The notes: generated by a model not told the origin, from the sequence alone. A DNA stretch of 64,000 bases from a bacterium (GCA_023663725.1 JAMPGX010000006.1:1-64000), one strand, 5' to 3'. Counted from the first letter of the stretch, positions 1 to 9,295 are shown. Made by a program: numbers and translations.

Positions 1-57
1 TGTAACAGAAAGAGAGATAGTTCACAATTTATTTACTCATGCGTTTGTCGTGGAAAA

Positions 58-1584
58 CTATAGGTAAATGTATGCCCCGATCACAGATAATGTCTGTTCA
101 TCCATCTTCAGCCATCCATCCTGCAGAGCCTGATCTACCACATACGCCTTGGTGACGGAGGATGTCTGGGCGAACAGGGCAGTGATTTCCTCCCTCAGCG
201 CGGCCAGAGCAGTGGAGGTCTTTTCGGGAAAATGCTCCCTGGTATTTCGGTCAAACACCACCACCTGGGGACTCAGGATGCCGTCCGCCCTCTTCAGATA
301 TCCATACCCCAGCAGCTTTTTCACATAATCCGGCGCGGCTTCCTCCGCCCGCCCCATACATACCAGATGAAGAGCGTGGGCCTCGACATACGCAAGATAC
401 TCCGGCGTCCGGGCATAAAAACCGCCGACATAGAACTTATACTGGCCGAACTCAATCCTGTCCTCCCCGTTTTTGTCACTTCGAGTCATGTGCAGTCCCA
501 CGAAAGCAGGCTCCTGCCAGTCGACCGTCTCATATCCTGTCAGCGTCCATGTGCCGCCGTCGGGACGGGATGGACAAGGAGTTTCTTCCTGCCCATTTGC
601 CATCCTGCTGATCTGATCAAACGCAGATGCCAGCAGCGTCCACTTGGCCGCCTCATAGCCGACATAGTTCACGTTCACCTTTGCTCCGCCCTCCTGCATA
701 TAGAGCTCAATCAGTGCGCGGAGCCTGTCTGTCAGCACTTTCTGAACCGCCCTGCCAGCCTCATAGATCCTGCGCTGCTCACCGCGACTGACAATGGGAA
801 AGCTGGGCTCATACTTATGACCTGTTTTGCGCAGCAGTTCCTCCCTGACAAGATATTCCAGCTCGTCCTCCATATAGGGAAGCGCTATTCCCAACTCCAG
901 CGCCAGTTCCTCCGCAGTCTCAGGATTTTCATAGGTCTCCAGAAAAATATTTTTGTATAACAGATGATTGATGATGGACCAGGGCTGTCCTTTTGCCCCA
1001 TCCCTGCCATTCTGAACAAATGCCACCTGTTCCGGTTTATAGCTTCTAACTCCAAACTCTCTTGCCATATTCATTCCCTCCTTCAAGATTGTTCTTGCGC
1101 GCTGAAGACGCTTCTTCACCGCCTCCAAGGAAAGCGAGGACTTGGCCGCAATGTCACGCAAGCTTTGCCCCTCAATATAATAGGCAACCACTATATGGCG
1201 ATACTCACTGCTGATAAAGGACAGCTCCCGACGAATCAGAGCCAGTTCCTGCTTGTGTATCATACCATCCAGGATATCGCCATGCTTGTCCTCAAGCTCA
1301 TAGTCTCCTATGTCTAAGCAAGTCAGCAATTCACTGCGTCTGTGTTTCCCACTGGCCCATACGGAATACCGATTGCGTGCGATCTGCCACACCCATGCGG
1401 GAAAATTATCGGGGATTGTTCCTCTGTGTAGAGCCGTCAAGATATTCAGCGCGATATCCTGTGTCAGTTCTTCCGCCTCGACGCCGCTGCCCGTCTTTTT
1501 GAGGCCAAAATAGAACAGCTTCTCCATAAAATTCTCCGTAAATTCCGATATCAGTTGGGTACACCTGTCGATTGCACTTGACAC
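58..1584 (-). CDS. ECF-like RNA polymerase sigma factor with long C-terminal extension
   Basis: The first ~165 residues carry sigma region 2 (about 10-80, with the AWVWQIARN stretch) and region 4 (about 110-165, with a RDIAAKSSLSLEAVKKRL recognition helix). That would direct RNA polymerase to alternative promoters. The remaining ~340 residues are unusual for an ECF factor. Around 205-265 they look like a winged helix (ETAEELALELG then YLVREELLRK), followed by a mixed domain of unknown function. The frame opens at a GTG at 1602, but the codons there spell AAAGGAGG, so I take them as the ribosome-binding site for the GTG at 1584 (508 residues). No anti-sigma gene is adjacent. The sigma call is firm; the role of the extension (ligand sensing or built-in inhibition) is inference. 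Confidence 0.82.
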   Translation of the reverse strand: MSSAIDRCTQLISEFTENFMEKLFYFGLKKTGSGVEAEELTQDIALNILTALHRGTIPDNFPAWVWQIARNRYSVWASGKHRRSELLTCLDIGDYELEDKHGDILDGMIHKQELALIRRELSFISSEYRHIVVAYYIEGQSLRDIAAKSSLSLEAVKKRLQRARTILKEGMNMAREFGVRSYKPEQVAFVQNGRDGAKGQPWSIINHLLYKNIFLETYENPETAEELALELGIALPYMEDELEYLVREELLRKTGHKYEPSFPIVSRGEQRRIYEAGRAVQKVLTDRLRALIELYMQEGGAKVNVNYVGYEAAKWTLLASAFDQISRMANGQEETPCPSRPDGGTWTLTGYETVDWQEPAFVGLHMTRSDKNGEDRIEFGQYKFYVGGFYARTPEYLAYVEAHALHLVCMGRAEEAAPDYVKKLLGYGYLKRADGILSPQVVVFDRNTREHFPEKTSTALAALREEITALFAQTSSVTKAYVVDQALQDGWLKMDEQTLSVIGAYIYL

Positions 1585-1660
1585 TTGCCCGCCTCCTTTC
1601 ACTCATATAGTGTGGCATCTGGGGATTTGGGGACAAAATTTTTACTTTTTCTAGGATTTA

Positions 1661-1688
1661 TTTATACCAAGAGAAATATATACGCCAA
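1661..1688 (-). promoter_or_regulatory. Possible sigma-A promoter for the sigma-factor gene
   Basis: On the minus strand TTGGCG and TATAAA are separated by 16 bases, about 75 bases before the GTG start. The match is partial. Confidence 0.35.
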
Positions 1689-1713
1689 GAAAGCCGTGTT
1701 TCCACGGCTTTCT
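1688..1713 (-). terminator. Hairpin terminator of the amylase gene
   Basis: A perfect 11-bp stem (AGAAAGCCGTG / CACGGCTTTCT) with a 4-base loop lies 14 bases after the amylase stop. The following T-tract is weak. Confidence 0.6.
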
Positions 1714-1726
1714 CCTATATCATCCA

Positions 1727-3346
1727 TCATCGCAATACCACTACACTGTAGGAGGGAAGCGTCAGTGTATCTCCGCTGAGCGTCACCTTCCCACCGTCCA
1801 CAGTGAGATATCCTGCGATATCTGTATAACCATACTGCTCCCTGGAGAGCGTCACCTTATTTTTATCCGTCTCCGACAGATTGTAGATTAGATAGATCGT
1901 CGTGCCGTCATAGGTCTTGGAGATGGCAGCGATATCCTGATCTGTGATCTCCTCAAGACGAGCCACCGTTCCTCTGGCTATCTCCGGATTCTGGTTGCGC
2001 AGCAGGATGGTGTCCTGATAAAAATGATAGATGGAATCTTCATCCTTCATCTGTTCCGCGACGCTGGCAAAACGGTTCTCCTGCGGTTCCATGTCCGCCG
2101 GACCATCTGTCATTCCCTTGATAGTGTTATCTGTTGACCAGAACATGGGCGCCCGCTTATTCTCATCCCGCCCACTGCCAGTCATGCCGATCTCCTCACC
2201 ATAGTAAACGAAAGCGCTACCGCTCATCAGAACATTCAGCGTGGCCGCCATCTTGATCTTGCGCTCGTCATAGCGCAGATACCCCGCCGCCCTTGCCAGA
2301 TCATGATTGACGTAGAACGGAGCGTCTATGGCATCCTCCCGCACGTCCCGAATCGCATTCTGCACTCTCACCAGAGCCTTGGCATAGGCCTGAGCGCTAT
2401 TGCTCTCGCCGTTGTAGGTCAGTGTCCTGGTGATTACTCCGCCAGAATCCGCAAACTCAAAATTAAAGAAGCTGTCAACGCCGCTGGCATAATACTGTGC
2501 GTACACATTCATGCCATCCCAACACTCGCCAACGACATAGGCGTGAGGATCAATATATTTCACATAATCATTCACCCAGGTCAACGCTTCCACGTTCTTA
2601 TTAGTCGAATCACCATAAAAATGCTTCACTGCATCCAGACGGAAGCCTCCCACCCCCTTGCTTAGCCAGAAGCTCATGATATCCTCAAATTCCTTCCGCA
2701 CCGCCTCACAGTCAAAATTCACATCAGGCATCCTGTCAGAAAAAGCGCCTTCATAATAGTAATCAGTGTCCCCAACCTGGTAATAGGTGGGCGAGGACGG
2801 ATCTCCTGCCACAAAATTATAATAGGCATAATATGGGCATTCCTCCGCCGACGGCTCCTCTCCCTCCTCAAGCTGTTCCAGATATTCACAGGCGGTCTTG
2901 AACCATGGATGTTCTGAGGAGGTGTGATTCAGCACCAAATCGATAATCAGCTTTATTCCTCTCTTATCGCACTCCTGCACCAGTCTTTCGAAGTCCTCCA
3001 TGGAGCCATATAGGGGATCAATGGCCTTATAGTCAGTCACATCATACTTATGGTAGGAGGGCGACGGCATTATTGGCATCAGCCATATCCCGTTAAAGCC
3101 CAGTTCCGACACATAGTCCAACTTGGTGATCACACCCTGCAGATCCCCCACTCTGTCGCCGTTGCTGTCATTGAATGAATAGACGAATATTTCATACCAT
3201 GTGCGGTAATTGTCATCGATAATCTGCACCTCTGCCGCGCGCCAGTCCTCGCCCTTGCCACAGGCCGCAAGATTGCCCACTACAATCGCGCCGAGCAGCA
3301 GCATTGCTAAAAATCTTCCATATATTTTCCTGGTCAGACGCATCAT
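1727..3346 (-). CDS. Exported alpha-amylase family lipoprotein (GH13)
   Basis: This is a 539-residue glycoside hydrolase predicted to act on alpha-glucans at the outer face of the membrane. A short hydrophobic signal ends in a lipobox (NLAAC, Cys29). The (beta/alpha)8 motifs are intact: region I DLVLNH at 136-141, region II GFRLDAVKH with nucleophile Asp238, region III VGECWD with acid/base Glu274, and region IV VNHD with Asp349. A short C-terminal beta domain follows. AGGAGG lies 5 bases before the ATG at 3346. Exact specificity (alpha-amylase, oligo-1,6-glucosidase or neopullulanase) cannot be told from motifs. No sugar ABC transporter is adjacent. Confidence 0.92.
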   Translation of the reverse strand: MMRLTRKIYGRFLAMLLLGAIVVGNLAACGKGEDWRAAEVQIIDDNYRTWYEIFVYSFNDSNGDRVGDLQGVITKLDYVSELGFNGIWLMPIMPSPSYHKYDVTDYKAIDPLYGSMEDFERLVQECDKRGIKLIIDLVLNHTSSEHPWFKTACEYLEQLEEGEEPSAEECPYYAYYNFVAGDPSSPTYYQVGDTDYYYEGAFSDRMPDVNFDCEAVRKEFEDIMSFWLSKGVGGFRLDAVKHFYGDSTNKNVEALTWVNDYVKYIDPHAYVVGECWDGMNVYAQYYASGVDSFFNFEFADSGGVITRTLTYNGESNSAQAYAKALVRVQNAIRDVREDAIDAPFYVNHDLARAAGYLRYDERKIKMAATLNVLMSGSAFVYYGEEIGMTGSGRDENKRAPMFWSTDNTIKGMTDGPADMEPQENRFASVAEQMKDEDSIYHFYQDTILLRNQNPEIARGTVARLEEITDQDIAAISKTYDGTTIYLIYNLSETDKNKVTLSREQYGYTDIAGYLTVDGGKVTLSGDTLTLPSYSVVVLR

Positions 3347-3391
3347 GTCTACCTCCTGCTTCCATCTATCCCCACATTTTGTTCTTTGTAT

Positions 3392-3892
3392 CTACGCTAT
3401 CGTTGCAACCTTTTCTTTCAATCTTCTAACCTCACCTTCCAGAAGATTGACTCGCACGCCCATCATCTCTTTCTCATTCTCAACCTTCAACGCATCATTC
3501 AATTTTCGATTCAAATCCAAATGCCCTTCCGCAATTAACCGAATGTTCCGGTTCATCTCATTTTCGAGTGTCAGCCTGATTTCTTTGATATCCTTTTTAG
3601 TCTGTCCTCCTTCCTTATTTAGCTCGTTTACGTCTTCTTTCAGACCGTCCACGTCTTCCTTTAATTGGATTACATCTTCTTTTAGCTCGCTCACGTCTTC
3701 TTTCAGTCCGTCCACGTCTTCCTTCAATTGGACTACATCCTCTTTTAGCTCGCTTACATCTTCCTTTAGTCCGTCCACATTGACCCTCAATTGGACTACG
3801 TCTTCTTTTAGCTCGCCTACATCTTTTATAACAGGCTCTACCGCTTTTCCTACAACATGAGCTATCATTTCCAAATCTTTTTGTTCTAACAT
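3392..3892 (-). CDS. Coiled-coil repeat protein, paralogue of the 51.4 kb gene
   Basis: A 166-residue hydrophilic protein with no signal or membrane segment. Its middle is about three 21-residue units made of heptads (VDGLKED, VSELKED, VVQLKED), predicting a long coiled coil. The C-terminal ~60 residues (from LTLENEM through AEGHLDL to GVRVNLLE) closely match the C terminus of the protein at 51362-52354, so the two are paralogues with different repeat number. The frame opens at 3943, but the ATG at 3892 has an AGAAGGG site and is preferred. Function unknown; the conserved tail suggests a binding or assembly module rather than random coil. Confidence 0.72.
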   Translation of the reverse strand: MLEQKDLEMIAHVVGKAVEPVIKDVGELKEDVVQLRVNVDGLKEDVSELKEDVVQLKEDVDGLKEDVSELKEDVIQLKEDVDGLKEDVNELNKEGGQTKKDIKEIRLTLENEMNRNIRLIAEGHLDLNRKLNDALKVENEKEMMGVRVNLLEGEVRRLKEKVATIA

Positions 3893-4040
3893 TCTGGTAT
3901 CCCTTCTTTTCATGTGTTTTTTACTACATTTTTTGTACAACAAACAATGCTATTGAGATTGTAATTGGTATTTTCTTCGAACACTCCCGATAACATACTT
4001 CATCTATAAACATATTTTCCACTTTTCTTCAAGTATTTAT

Positions 4041-4069
4041 ATACTACTTTGTTTTTTGCTCCTTGTCAA
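4041..4069 (-). promoter_or_regulatory. Sigma-A type promoter upstream of the coiled-coil gene
   Basis: TTGACA and TAGTAT are 17 bases apart on the minus strand, about 150 bases before the start at 3892. The rest of 3893-4191 is AT-rich; I see no gene in it. Confidence 0.6.
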
Positions 4070-4191
4070 TCATGCCTGCGTTAATTTTGATGTTAAATAT
4101 TCTTGAATACTAGTATAGACAAAATGAAATACATTTTATTGTCTTGTCATTAAAAAATTTGTTTCTTCACAATCTGTTTTAATAATTCATA

Positions 4192-5259
4192 TCATTTCCT
4201 CGCGTCTCTTGTATTGCCGACCACATCATTAAAACAGGAAAGCTCTCTAAAATCTCGCCCCGACTTATTGAAATATGTGAAAAAAACATCACCCTCTGTA
4301 TTATCTGAAAAAAATTCTTGAAAGCTGATAGAGAACTCCTCCGCCTCGGCAGGCACTTCATAGATGATATGATAACAACAGGTAGCTTCGTCAGCCAGAC
4401 TGTAGTCGAAAGGCATCACCGTGTCAGAGTCGTCCATCTCAATACCAAAGTCAAAATCTTCATCACCATCACCCAAATCATGCCACTGAATCTGGAAATC
4501 ACAGTTATACATGGGCAATTCCTCTCCAAATGTATTCCTGATAGTGATTTTTACATCCACGAGTTGCATCCCATCATCTGCAATATACCCTTCATATTCA
4601 GAGGGAAATGCGACTGAATCTACCCGATAATCAAAAAATACTGTGCGAAATACCGTGCCGACTACTCCCTCGGCGTAGCCGTCAAACGCCGTGACATAGT
4701 CCTCCCATATCTGCGTATCGAGTTGAGATTCCACTGCTGGATTCTGGAGTTGAGGCTCAGACTCCGGATTTTGCGGCTGTGATTCTACCTCCGGTGTCTG
4801 CGGCCGAGACTCTGCCTCTGGCGTCTGCGGCTGAGACTCTGCCTCTGGCGTCTGTGGCTGAGACTCTACCTCTGGCGTCTGCGGCTGAGACTCTACCTCT
4901 GGTGTCTGCGGCTGAGACTCTACCTCCGGTGTCTGCGGCTGAGACTCTACCTCTGGTGTCTGCGGCTGCAACTCCTCCAGAATTTCCCTGGCATCCTCAT
5001 CTTGATTCCTCTTAATCTGATAACTGTCACTGTTGACATAAAAGTATGTGCCTGCGACGCCAGCAATGGCCAAGATTGCAATCACTGGCACGATGATAAG
5101 CAGACTCGAATGACTCCTTTTTTTGCCTGTATTCTCGGTCTGGTCTGCCACTGGGCCTGTTCCAGCAGGCAAATAGCTCCCAGGCATCTGCTGTGCCCCA
5201 CATGCCATACAAAATCTAGCGCTGTCATCAAGTTCTTGCCCACACCTCATACAAAACAT
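4192..5259 (-). CDS. Zinc-ribbon membrane protein with Pro/Glu-rich 9-residue repeats
   Basis: A 355-residue protein of unknown function. It starts with a C4 zinc ribbon (CMRCG ... CMACG), then a linker, one membrane helix (SLLIIVPVIAILAIAGVAG), then nine tandem 9-residue units of the type PQTPEVESQ, and a C-terminal beta-rich domain of about 150 residues that should be outside the cell. This zinc-ribbon / TM / extracellular layout is common in Firmicutes membrane sensors or anchors. The frame extends to 5337, but a consensus promoter sits in that extension and GGGGGAGG precedes the ATG at 5259. It is the last gene of duplicated copy A; copy B keeps only a ~40 bp scrap of it at 9293-9336. Confidence 0.8.
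   Translation of the reverse strand: MFCMRCGQELDDSARFCMACGAQQMPGSYLPAGTGPVADQTENTGKKRSHSSLLIIVPVIAILAIAGVAGTYFYVNSDSYQIKRNQDEDAREILEELQPQTPEVESQPQTPEVESQPQTPEVESQPQTPEVESQPQTPEAESQPQTPEAESRPQTPEVESQPQNPESEPQLQNPAVESQLDTQIWEDYVTAFDGYAEGVVGTVFRTVFFDYRVDSVAFPSEYEGYIADDGMQLVDVKITIRNTFGEELPMYNCDFQIQWHDLGDGDEDFDFGIEMDDSDTVMPFDYSLADEATCCYHIIYEVPAEAEEFSISFQEFFSDNTEGDVFFTYFNKSGRDFRELSCFNDVVGNTRDARK
4734..4976 (-). repeat. Nine tandem 27-bp coding repeats
   Basis: Units encode PQTPEVESQ and variants. Seven are nearly identical and the last two (PQNPESEPQ, LQNPAVESQ) have diverged, as expected for a repeat array growing from one side. Boundaries are approximate. Confidence 0.85.
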
Positions 5260-5308
5260 ATTGTCCTCCCCCGTTCCCTCATGCTCCCCATTCAAAAATA
5301 CTGCATTC

Positions 5309-5337
5309 ATTATATCGTCCGTACAACCGCCTGTCAA
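5309..5337 (-). promoter_or_regulatory. Consensus sigma-A promoter of the zinc-ribbon gene
   Basis: TTGACA and TATAAT, both perfect, are 17 bases apart on the minus strand, about 50 bases before the ATG at 5259. This fixes the start and shows the gene has its own promoter. Confidence 0.85.
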
Positions 5338-5424
5338 TCGATAGCCACCCTATTCCATCGCCGCTTAGTTGCTTATCCTTTGCGCGCTTCAGAGCGCGTA
5401 TGCTTCTAAATATTTTTCTCTGAA

Positions 5425-5461
5425 TACAATTAGGGAGGGGCTATCTCCCTCCCTAATTGTA
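5425..5461 (-). terminator. Strong hairpin after lipoprotein copy A
   Basis: A perfect 15-bp stem (5425-5439 with 5447-5461) and a 7-base loop, 35 bases after the lipoprotein stop. The equivalent hairpin in copy B (9361-9397) has a T-A pair replaced by C-G (5431/5455 versus 9367/9391), which supports selection for pairing. There is no long T-tract. Confidence 0.7.
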
Positions 5462-5495
5462 CTCACCTGTTCTCCGCAACATCAAATTCCATCAC

Positions 5496-7919
5496 CTAAC
5501 TGTTCTCTTGAAGATACAGCTTTATCCGATTCTGAATAATTCCCGCCACAGTAGCCGCATCCTTATCCCCTGAAAAGAAGCTGTCCGCTTCCTCCATCAC
5601 AATCTGGGCGATACTGTCGTCGCTGTGAGGACGAGGCACACTGTTTTCCGCCAAATACAAAAAATCGTCCACACAGGAGCTACCATCCGGCTTCTGCTTC
5701 AAGGCCAAATAATACCCCTGCCCAAGAGACAGAGAAAGATACTCCGGGTAGTAATCATCATCTATCATAACATACCGGTTGTATACCTCTCGATGCAGCG
5801 GGATATTCTGCTTCCTCTGACGCCTCAGACTATACAGATAATCCACATATCCCTTTACCGTATCCATACAACCGGCATCTTTCCTCACCACCAGAAAATA
5901 GTCACACTCCCAGAAATTGCCGCTTCCACTTTCTGTGGGAAATCCCACGCACTGGTAATTCGCTCCCAGACTGCCCAGCCTATCGCAAAAATCAGTTAAC
6001 ATGCCAAAATCATCCACATAGGCCAGAGCTTTGCCTTCCTGTATCATAGTAACCGCATCCGACCCTACCGACAGCTTGCCATACTGTTTACACAGCTCCA
6101 TTAGCTGGATAAACTCCTCGCTGTCAAAGCTGCAGGTATGATTCTCCAGATCCAGAAAGGGGTTATATGCCATATTCCACAGCACCAGGCGCTGGAAAAT
6201 TCCTCTGGCGGAAAAAGGGGCCACGCCTGTAGCCACAATCGCCTCCAGGCCCGAGCAGAGCTCTTCCTCCTCCAGCAGGGCAAGCACATCCTCCAGGCTC
6301 CAGCTGTCCGCATCCCATACATTCCGATCCACCAGCATGGTCTGTAGCTCCGCTTTCACAGCAAAGCCAATCTGTCGTCCATCGATCCTGCCACACTCCA
6401 GCACTCCCGGAAAAATCTGCTCTGCTGTCTCTGGTGACAGCACATCTGTCAGATCCGCCAGCAGTCCTTTTTCATACAGAGTCTCCATATCCTCACGGGA
6501 GACATACATGGCCTCCGGTCCTTTCCCCGCCACCAGGTCCGCCATCAGCCGGTCCCTGTACGCCTCAGGATTCTCCGAGGCATACTCCACGGTAATCCCA
6601 TTCTCTCTGTGTTTTCTGGTATAATCAGCAGCACATGCCTGCAGCTCCCTGCAGTCTGAGGTCAGACTGGCCACTCTCATATTGTTCTCCGTTGAGGGTT
6701 CTTCCGCAGTCAATACATATACATCGTGATATCCGTCATCATCAGTCTCCGATATGAGAAGCTTTCCCTCTGAATTCATTGCCAGCCTTAAGTAACCCAC
6801 ATTTGTTGTTATATCCGCCGCTGTACAATTCATCAGCCTCAGGATTCCTCCCGTGCAGAGATCCCACTGATACAGGCTCCCGTCGTTAGACAGATAATAG
6901 CACATTCCGTCATCGGTCATGCAGAAGCGCATCAGCAGCCAATCACAAACCGGCATCAGCAATAACTGTTTCATCGCATTTTGCTGTTGATCATACATAA
7001 ACAGCAATGTTTCTGAGCGACCGGGATGTGGCAGACCAAACACCGGACTCCCATCCGGACTCTTCATCAGATACTTGAGACCAATAGCTCCCCATTCCGC
7101 CTCTCCCTGCGTTCCCTTCGGATAGGGTTCTATGACACACAGCTCCCGGCCCTCACAGTCCAACACCGCCATCTTCCTCGGCTTATCTCCGTGCTGTGAA
7201 GAATAAATATAATAGTTTCCCTGCAGGTCCATCTTTAGCTTCTGCTCCTGACACCATCCTATATCCTGCAGATAATCGCTCCCCACTACCCCCGAATATA
7301 GATCCACGGTCTTTATGATATTGCCTTCCGCATCCGTGTGCACGGCAGTCATACCGCACACCTTATCGTCCTCCTCTTTCCATCCCGGGCTGAAATCATG
7401 CCCCTCCTCATAGGTCACCCGCAAAAAGACATATTCCTCCTCATCCAATATATCAAAATCAGAAATTCCAGCTTCACTCTCGCCCCCGAGGAGACTGTCG
7501 ATATCCAGCTCTGTGTGGGTTATTTCTCCGGTATCGCCATCATACCGATTCATATAATAGCGAGTTTCGTCATCCTCCAATATAAAATATTCCATACGGC
7601 AAATAATAGACTTGTAGCTTAAAGTAATACCGTATCTTTTCTCATAGGCAAAGTCCGGATCATACTGCAATCCCTCGACATATTCTTCCACATAAAGCGT
7701 CTTGCCTTCGCCTGTGGCATCACCTCTTTTCCATCCTGACTCTCTCCAGTCAAGATCAGAGCGGTCTATGGCTACTTCTTCCCCCTCGATGCCTGATCCC
7801 CCCTCAGATTCTGAGATCGAGTTGACAGCGCTCTCCGTAATCTCTCCGCTCTCCCCACAGCCGGAAAGACAAAACAGCATGCAAAATATCATCAGTGCTA
7901 TTCCCCATCTACTTCTCAT
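5496..7919 (-). CDS. Solute-binding-like lipoprotein, duplicated copy A
   Basis: 807 residues. A signal peptide ends in lipobox LSGC (Cys21), so the protein should be tethered outside the membrane. Residues ~45-400 are Trp/Gly/Asp-rich repeats resembling a beta-propeller. Residues ~415-805 resemble the family 1 extracellular solute-binding fold (ADYTRKH, DRLMADLVAGKGPEAMYV, KGLLADLTDVL). No ABC permease or ATPase is nearby, so a sensing or ligand-presenting role is as likely as transport. The paralogue at 9432-11861 is nearly identical over the N-terminal half and more diverged toward the C terminus. The ATG at 7919 follows AGGAG by 6 bases, and that site lies inside the relic of the small secreted-protein gene. 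Confidence 0.85.
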   Translation of the reverse strand: MRSRWGIALMIFCMLFCLSGCGESGEITESAVNSISESEGGSGIEGEEVAIDRSDLDWRESGWKRGDATGEGKTLYVEEYVEGLQYDPDFAYEKRYGITLSYKSIICRMEYFILEDDETRYYMNRYDGDTGEITHTELDIDSLLGGESEAGISDFDILDEEEYVFLRVTYEEGHDFSPGWKEEDDKVCGMTAVHTDAEGNIIKTVDLYSGVVGSDYLQDIGWCQEQKLKMDLQGNYYIYSSQHGDKPRKMAVLDCEGRELCVIEPYPKGTQGEAEWGAIGLKYLMKSPDGSPVFGLPHPGRSETLLFMYDQQQNAMKQLLLMPVCDWLLMRFCMTDDGMCYYLSNDGSLYQWDLCTGGILRLMNCTAADITTNVGYLRLAMNSEGKLLISETDDDGYHDVYVLTAEEPSTENNMRVASLTSDCRELQACAADYTRKHRENGITVEYASENPEAYRDRLMADLVAGKGPEAMYVSREDMETLYEKGLLADLTDVLSPETAEQIFPGVLECGRIDGRQIGFAVKAELQTMLVDRNVWDADSWSLEDVLALLEEEELCSGLEAIVATGVAPFSARGIFQRLVLWNMAYNPFLDLENHTCSFDSEEFIQLMELCKQYGKLSVGSDAVTMIQEGKALAYVDDFGMLTDFCDRLGSLGANYQCVGFPTESGSGNFWECDYFLVVRKDAGCMDTVKGYVDYLYSLRRQRKQNIPLHREVYNRYVMIDDDYYPEYLSLSLGQGYYLALKQKPDGSSCVDDFLYLAENSVPRPHSDDSIAQIVMEEADSFFSGDKDAATVAGIIQNRIKLYLQENS

Positions 7920-7920
7920 A

Positions 7921-7962
7921 TTAAACTCCTGCCAGACCCAAAAAAGCCAGTTTTCTCTTCAT
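7921..7962 (-). pseudogene. 13-codon relic of the small secreted-protein gene, now a leader ORF
   Basis: The first 13 codons (MKRKLAFLGLAGV) match the start of the 88-residue protein at 12035-12301. A deletion joins codon 13 to an in-frame TAA, followed one base later by the ATG of lipoprotein copy A (TAATATG). The relic therefore ends exactly where the lipoprotein begins and could couple its translation. Whether it is translated is inference. Confidence 0.7.
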
Positions 7963-8035
7963 GACAATGCCTCATATTTCTTGAAACCATTGTTTATAGT
8001 TGCATAAGTAATATATTAAACACGCACGTTAATAT

Positions 8036-8054
8036 CTTTACCGTTTATGTAAAG
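8036..8054. promoter_or_regulatory. Small conserved hairpin in the copy A leader
   Basis: CTTTAC (8036-8041) pairs with GTAAAG (8049-8054). In copy B the same stem is CTTTGC / GCAAAG (12375-12380 with 12388-12393), so one A-T pair has become G-C. Confidence 0.5.
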
Positions 8055-8100
8055 TACTAATTTTATCACTTAATAGTCTATTCTATTTTTTCATAAATTG

Positions 8101-8146
8101 CAATATGTCAAATTAGTTGACAAAATACAACTGATTTGACATATTG
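8101..8146. promoter_or_regulatory. 19-bp inverted repeat, copy A
   Basis: Arms 8101-8119 and 8128-8146 are complementary except one G-T type position, with an 8-base loop. It follows the truncated regulator fragment and matches the perfect version at 12440-12485. Confidence 0.6.
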
Positions 8147-8170
8147 TTTTCAAACACTATCTGATATGAT

Positions 8171-8300
8171 TTATACTGTCCTTCTCTCCTCCTGAAACAA
8201 TTTAAAATCACTATCCAACATAAAATCAGCCATCGTTCCACTTATTTGAAAGGCTCTCTTCCATTTATCTCGGAGGTTTTCATATTCTTCCGGCTCATCT
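8171..8300 (-). pseudogene. 3' fragment of the HTH regulator gene (copy A)
   Basis: The 43 C-terminal residues (from DEPEEYENLRDKWKRAF to FQEERRTV) match the end of the regulator at 12510-14408 with only a few changes. Similarity to 12510-12641 stops sharply at about 8300, within the sequence CCGGCTCATCT shared by both copies. This is a truncated duplicate with no promoter or N-terminal domain. Confidence 0.85.
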
Positions 8301-8389
8301 CCTGAGTTCAACACCTTAGTAACCCGAAAATATCCGGTAATCTGTATGATTACTGGCACTTTTTGTCAATATATGTATTTTTCTGCATG
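8301..8389. other. Unassigned junction segment
   Basis: About 90 bases between the regulator fragment and the first recognisable transposase codons. It matches neither copy of the duplicated locus. It may be a diverged IS end or scrambled junction DNA; no clear terminal inverted repeat was seen. Confidence 0.4.
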
Positions 8390-9295
8390 GCTTCTAATGG
8401 ATAGGAACGGCATTCCCCTCGCTTTCGATCTGTTCCCCGGAAACGAGTCGGAAAAGGTACATATGCGCCCCATCATAAACAGGGTGAAAAACCAGTTCGG
8501 CAGCGGCCGTGTCATATTTGTAGCTGACCGCGGCCTGAATACATCGGACAACATCTATTTCTTAAATGGTGACACCAAGGCGGATTACAACCCCCGAGAC
8601 GGCTATGTGTACGGACAGTCTGTCCGCGACGCCGACGCAGGGTTCAAAGAATGGGTCCTGAAAGGCGGTTACAGAACAGACAAGTATACGGACGAGGACG
8701 GCAGGGAACTTACTTTCACCCATAAATCCCGTATCCATCCCAAGACCATCCAGGTAAATGTCACTGTCCCAGAGCAGAAGAAAAAGAAGAAATCTGTCTC
8801 CATCGACCAGAAACAAATGGCTTATTATTCCAAAAAATATGCAAAGAAACAGAGACGCGACCGGGAAATCATGATCGCAAGGGCAAAAGACCTGATTGCC
8901 CATCCAAAAAATATGAGAAGGTGACTGCCGCCGGTTCTGGCGCCTATGTGCAGAATATCGCGTTCGACAAGTCCACCGGGGAGATCATCGAGGGCCGGGA
9001 ACTGGTCTTGGATGAGGCAAAAATCGCGGAAGAAGAAAAATATGACGGATACTATTCCATCGTCACCAGTGAGCTGCAGATGAGCGACCATGAGATCAGG
9101 GACACCTACAGGGGGCTTTCCCGCATTGAAGAGACATTTAAGATCTCCAAGACGGAGTTCGAATCAAGGCCTGTGTTCGTCTGGACGAACGCCCATATCG
9201 AAGGGCACTTTGCCACCTGTTTCACTGTGCTTGTGCTTATCCGCCTTCTGCAGGCGAAACTGGGGAGTAGATATCCCATTGGAAAAACGATCTGA
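8346..9295 (+). mobile_element. Truncated, frameshifted IS1634-like transposase relic
   Basis: Plus strand. Two frames together give the middle of a DDE transposase of the IS1634/IS4 type: LLMDRNGIPLAFDLFPGNESEK and FVADRGLNT in the first (to 8924), then VTAAGSGAYVQNIAFDKSTGEI and GLSRIEETFKISKTEFESRPVFVWT in the second (8921-9295). The break lies in an A6 run near 8910; one extra A would restore HPKKYEKV. Both N- and C-terminal parts are missing, so the element is dead. The stop at 9293-9295 comes from fused foreign sequence. It lies exactly at the junction of the two duplicated copies. Confidence 0.85.

Noticed and set aside
4734-4976. 27-bp repeats as a CRISPR or VNTR
   Set aside because: Units are contiguous without spacers and keep the reading frame, so they are coding repeats.
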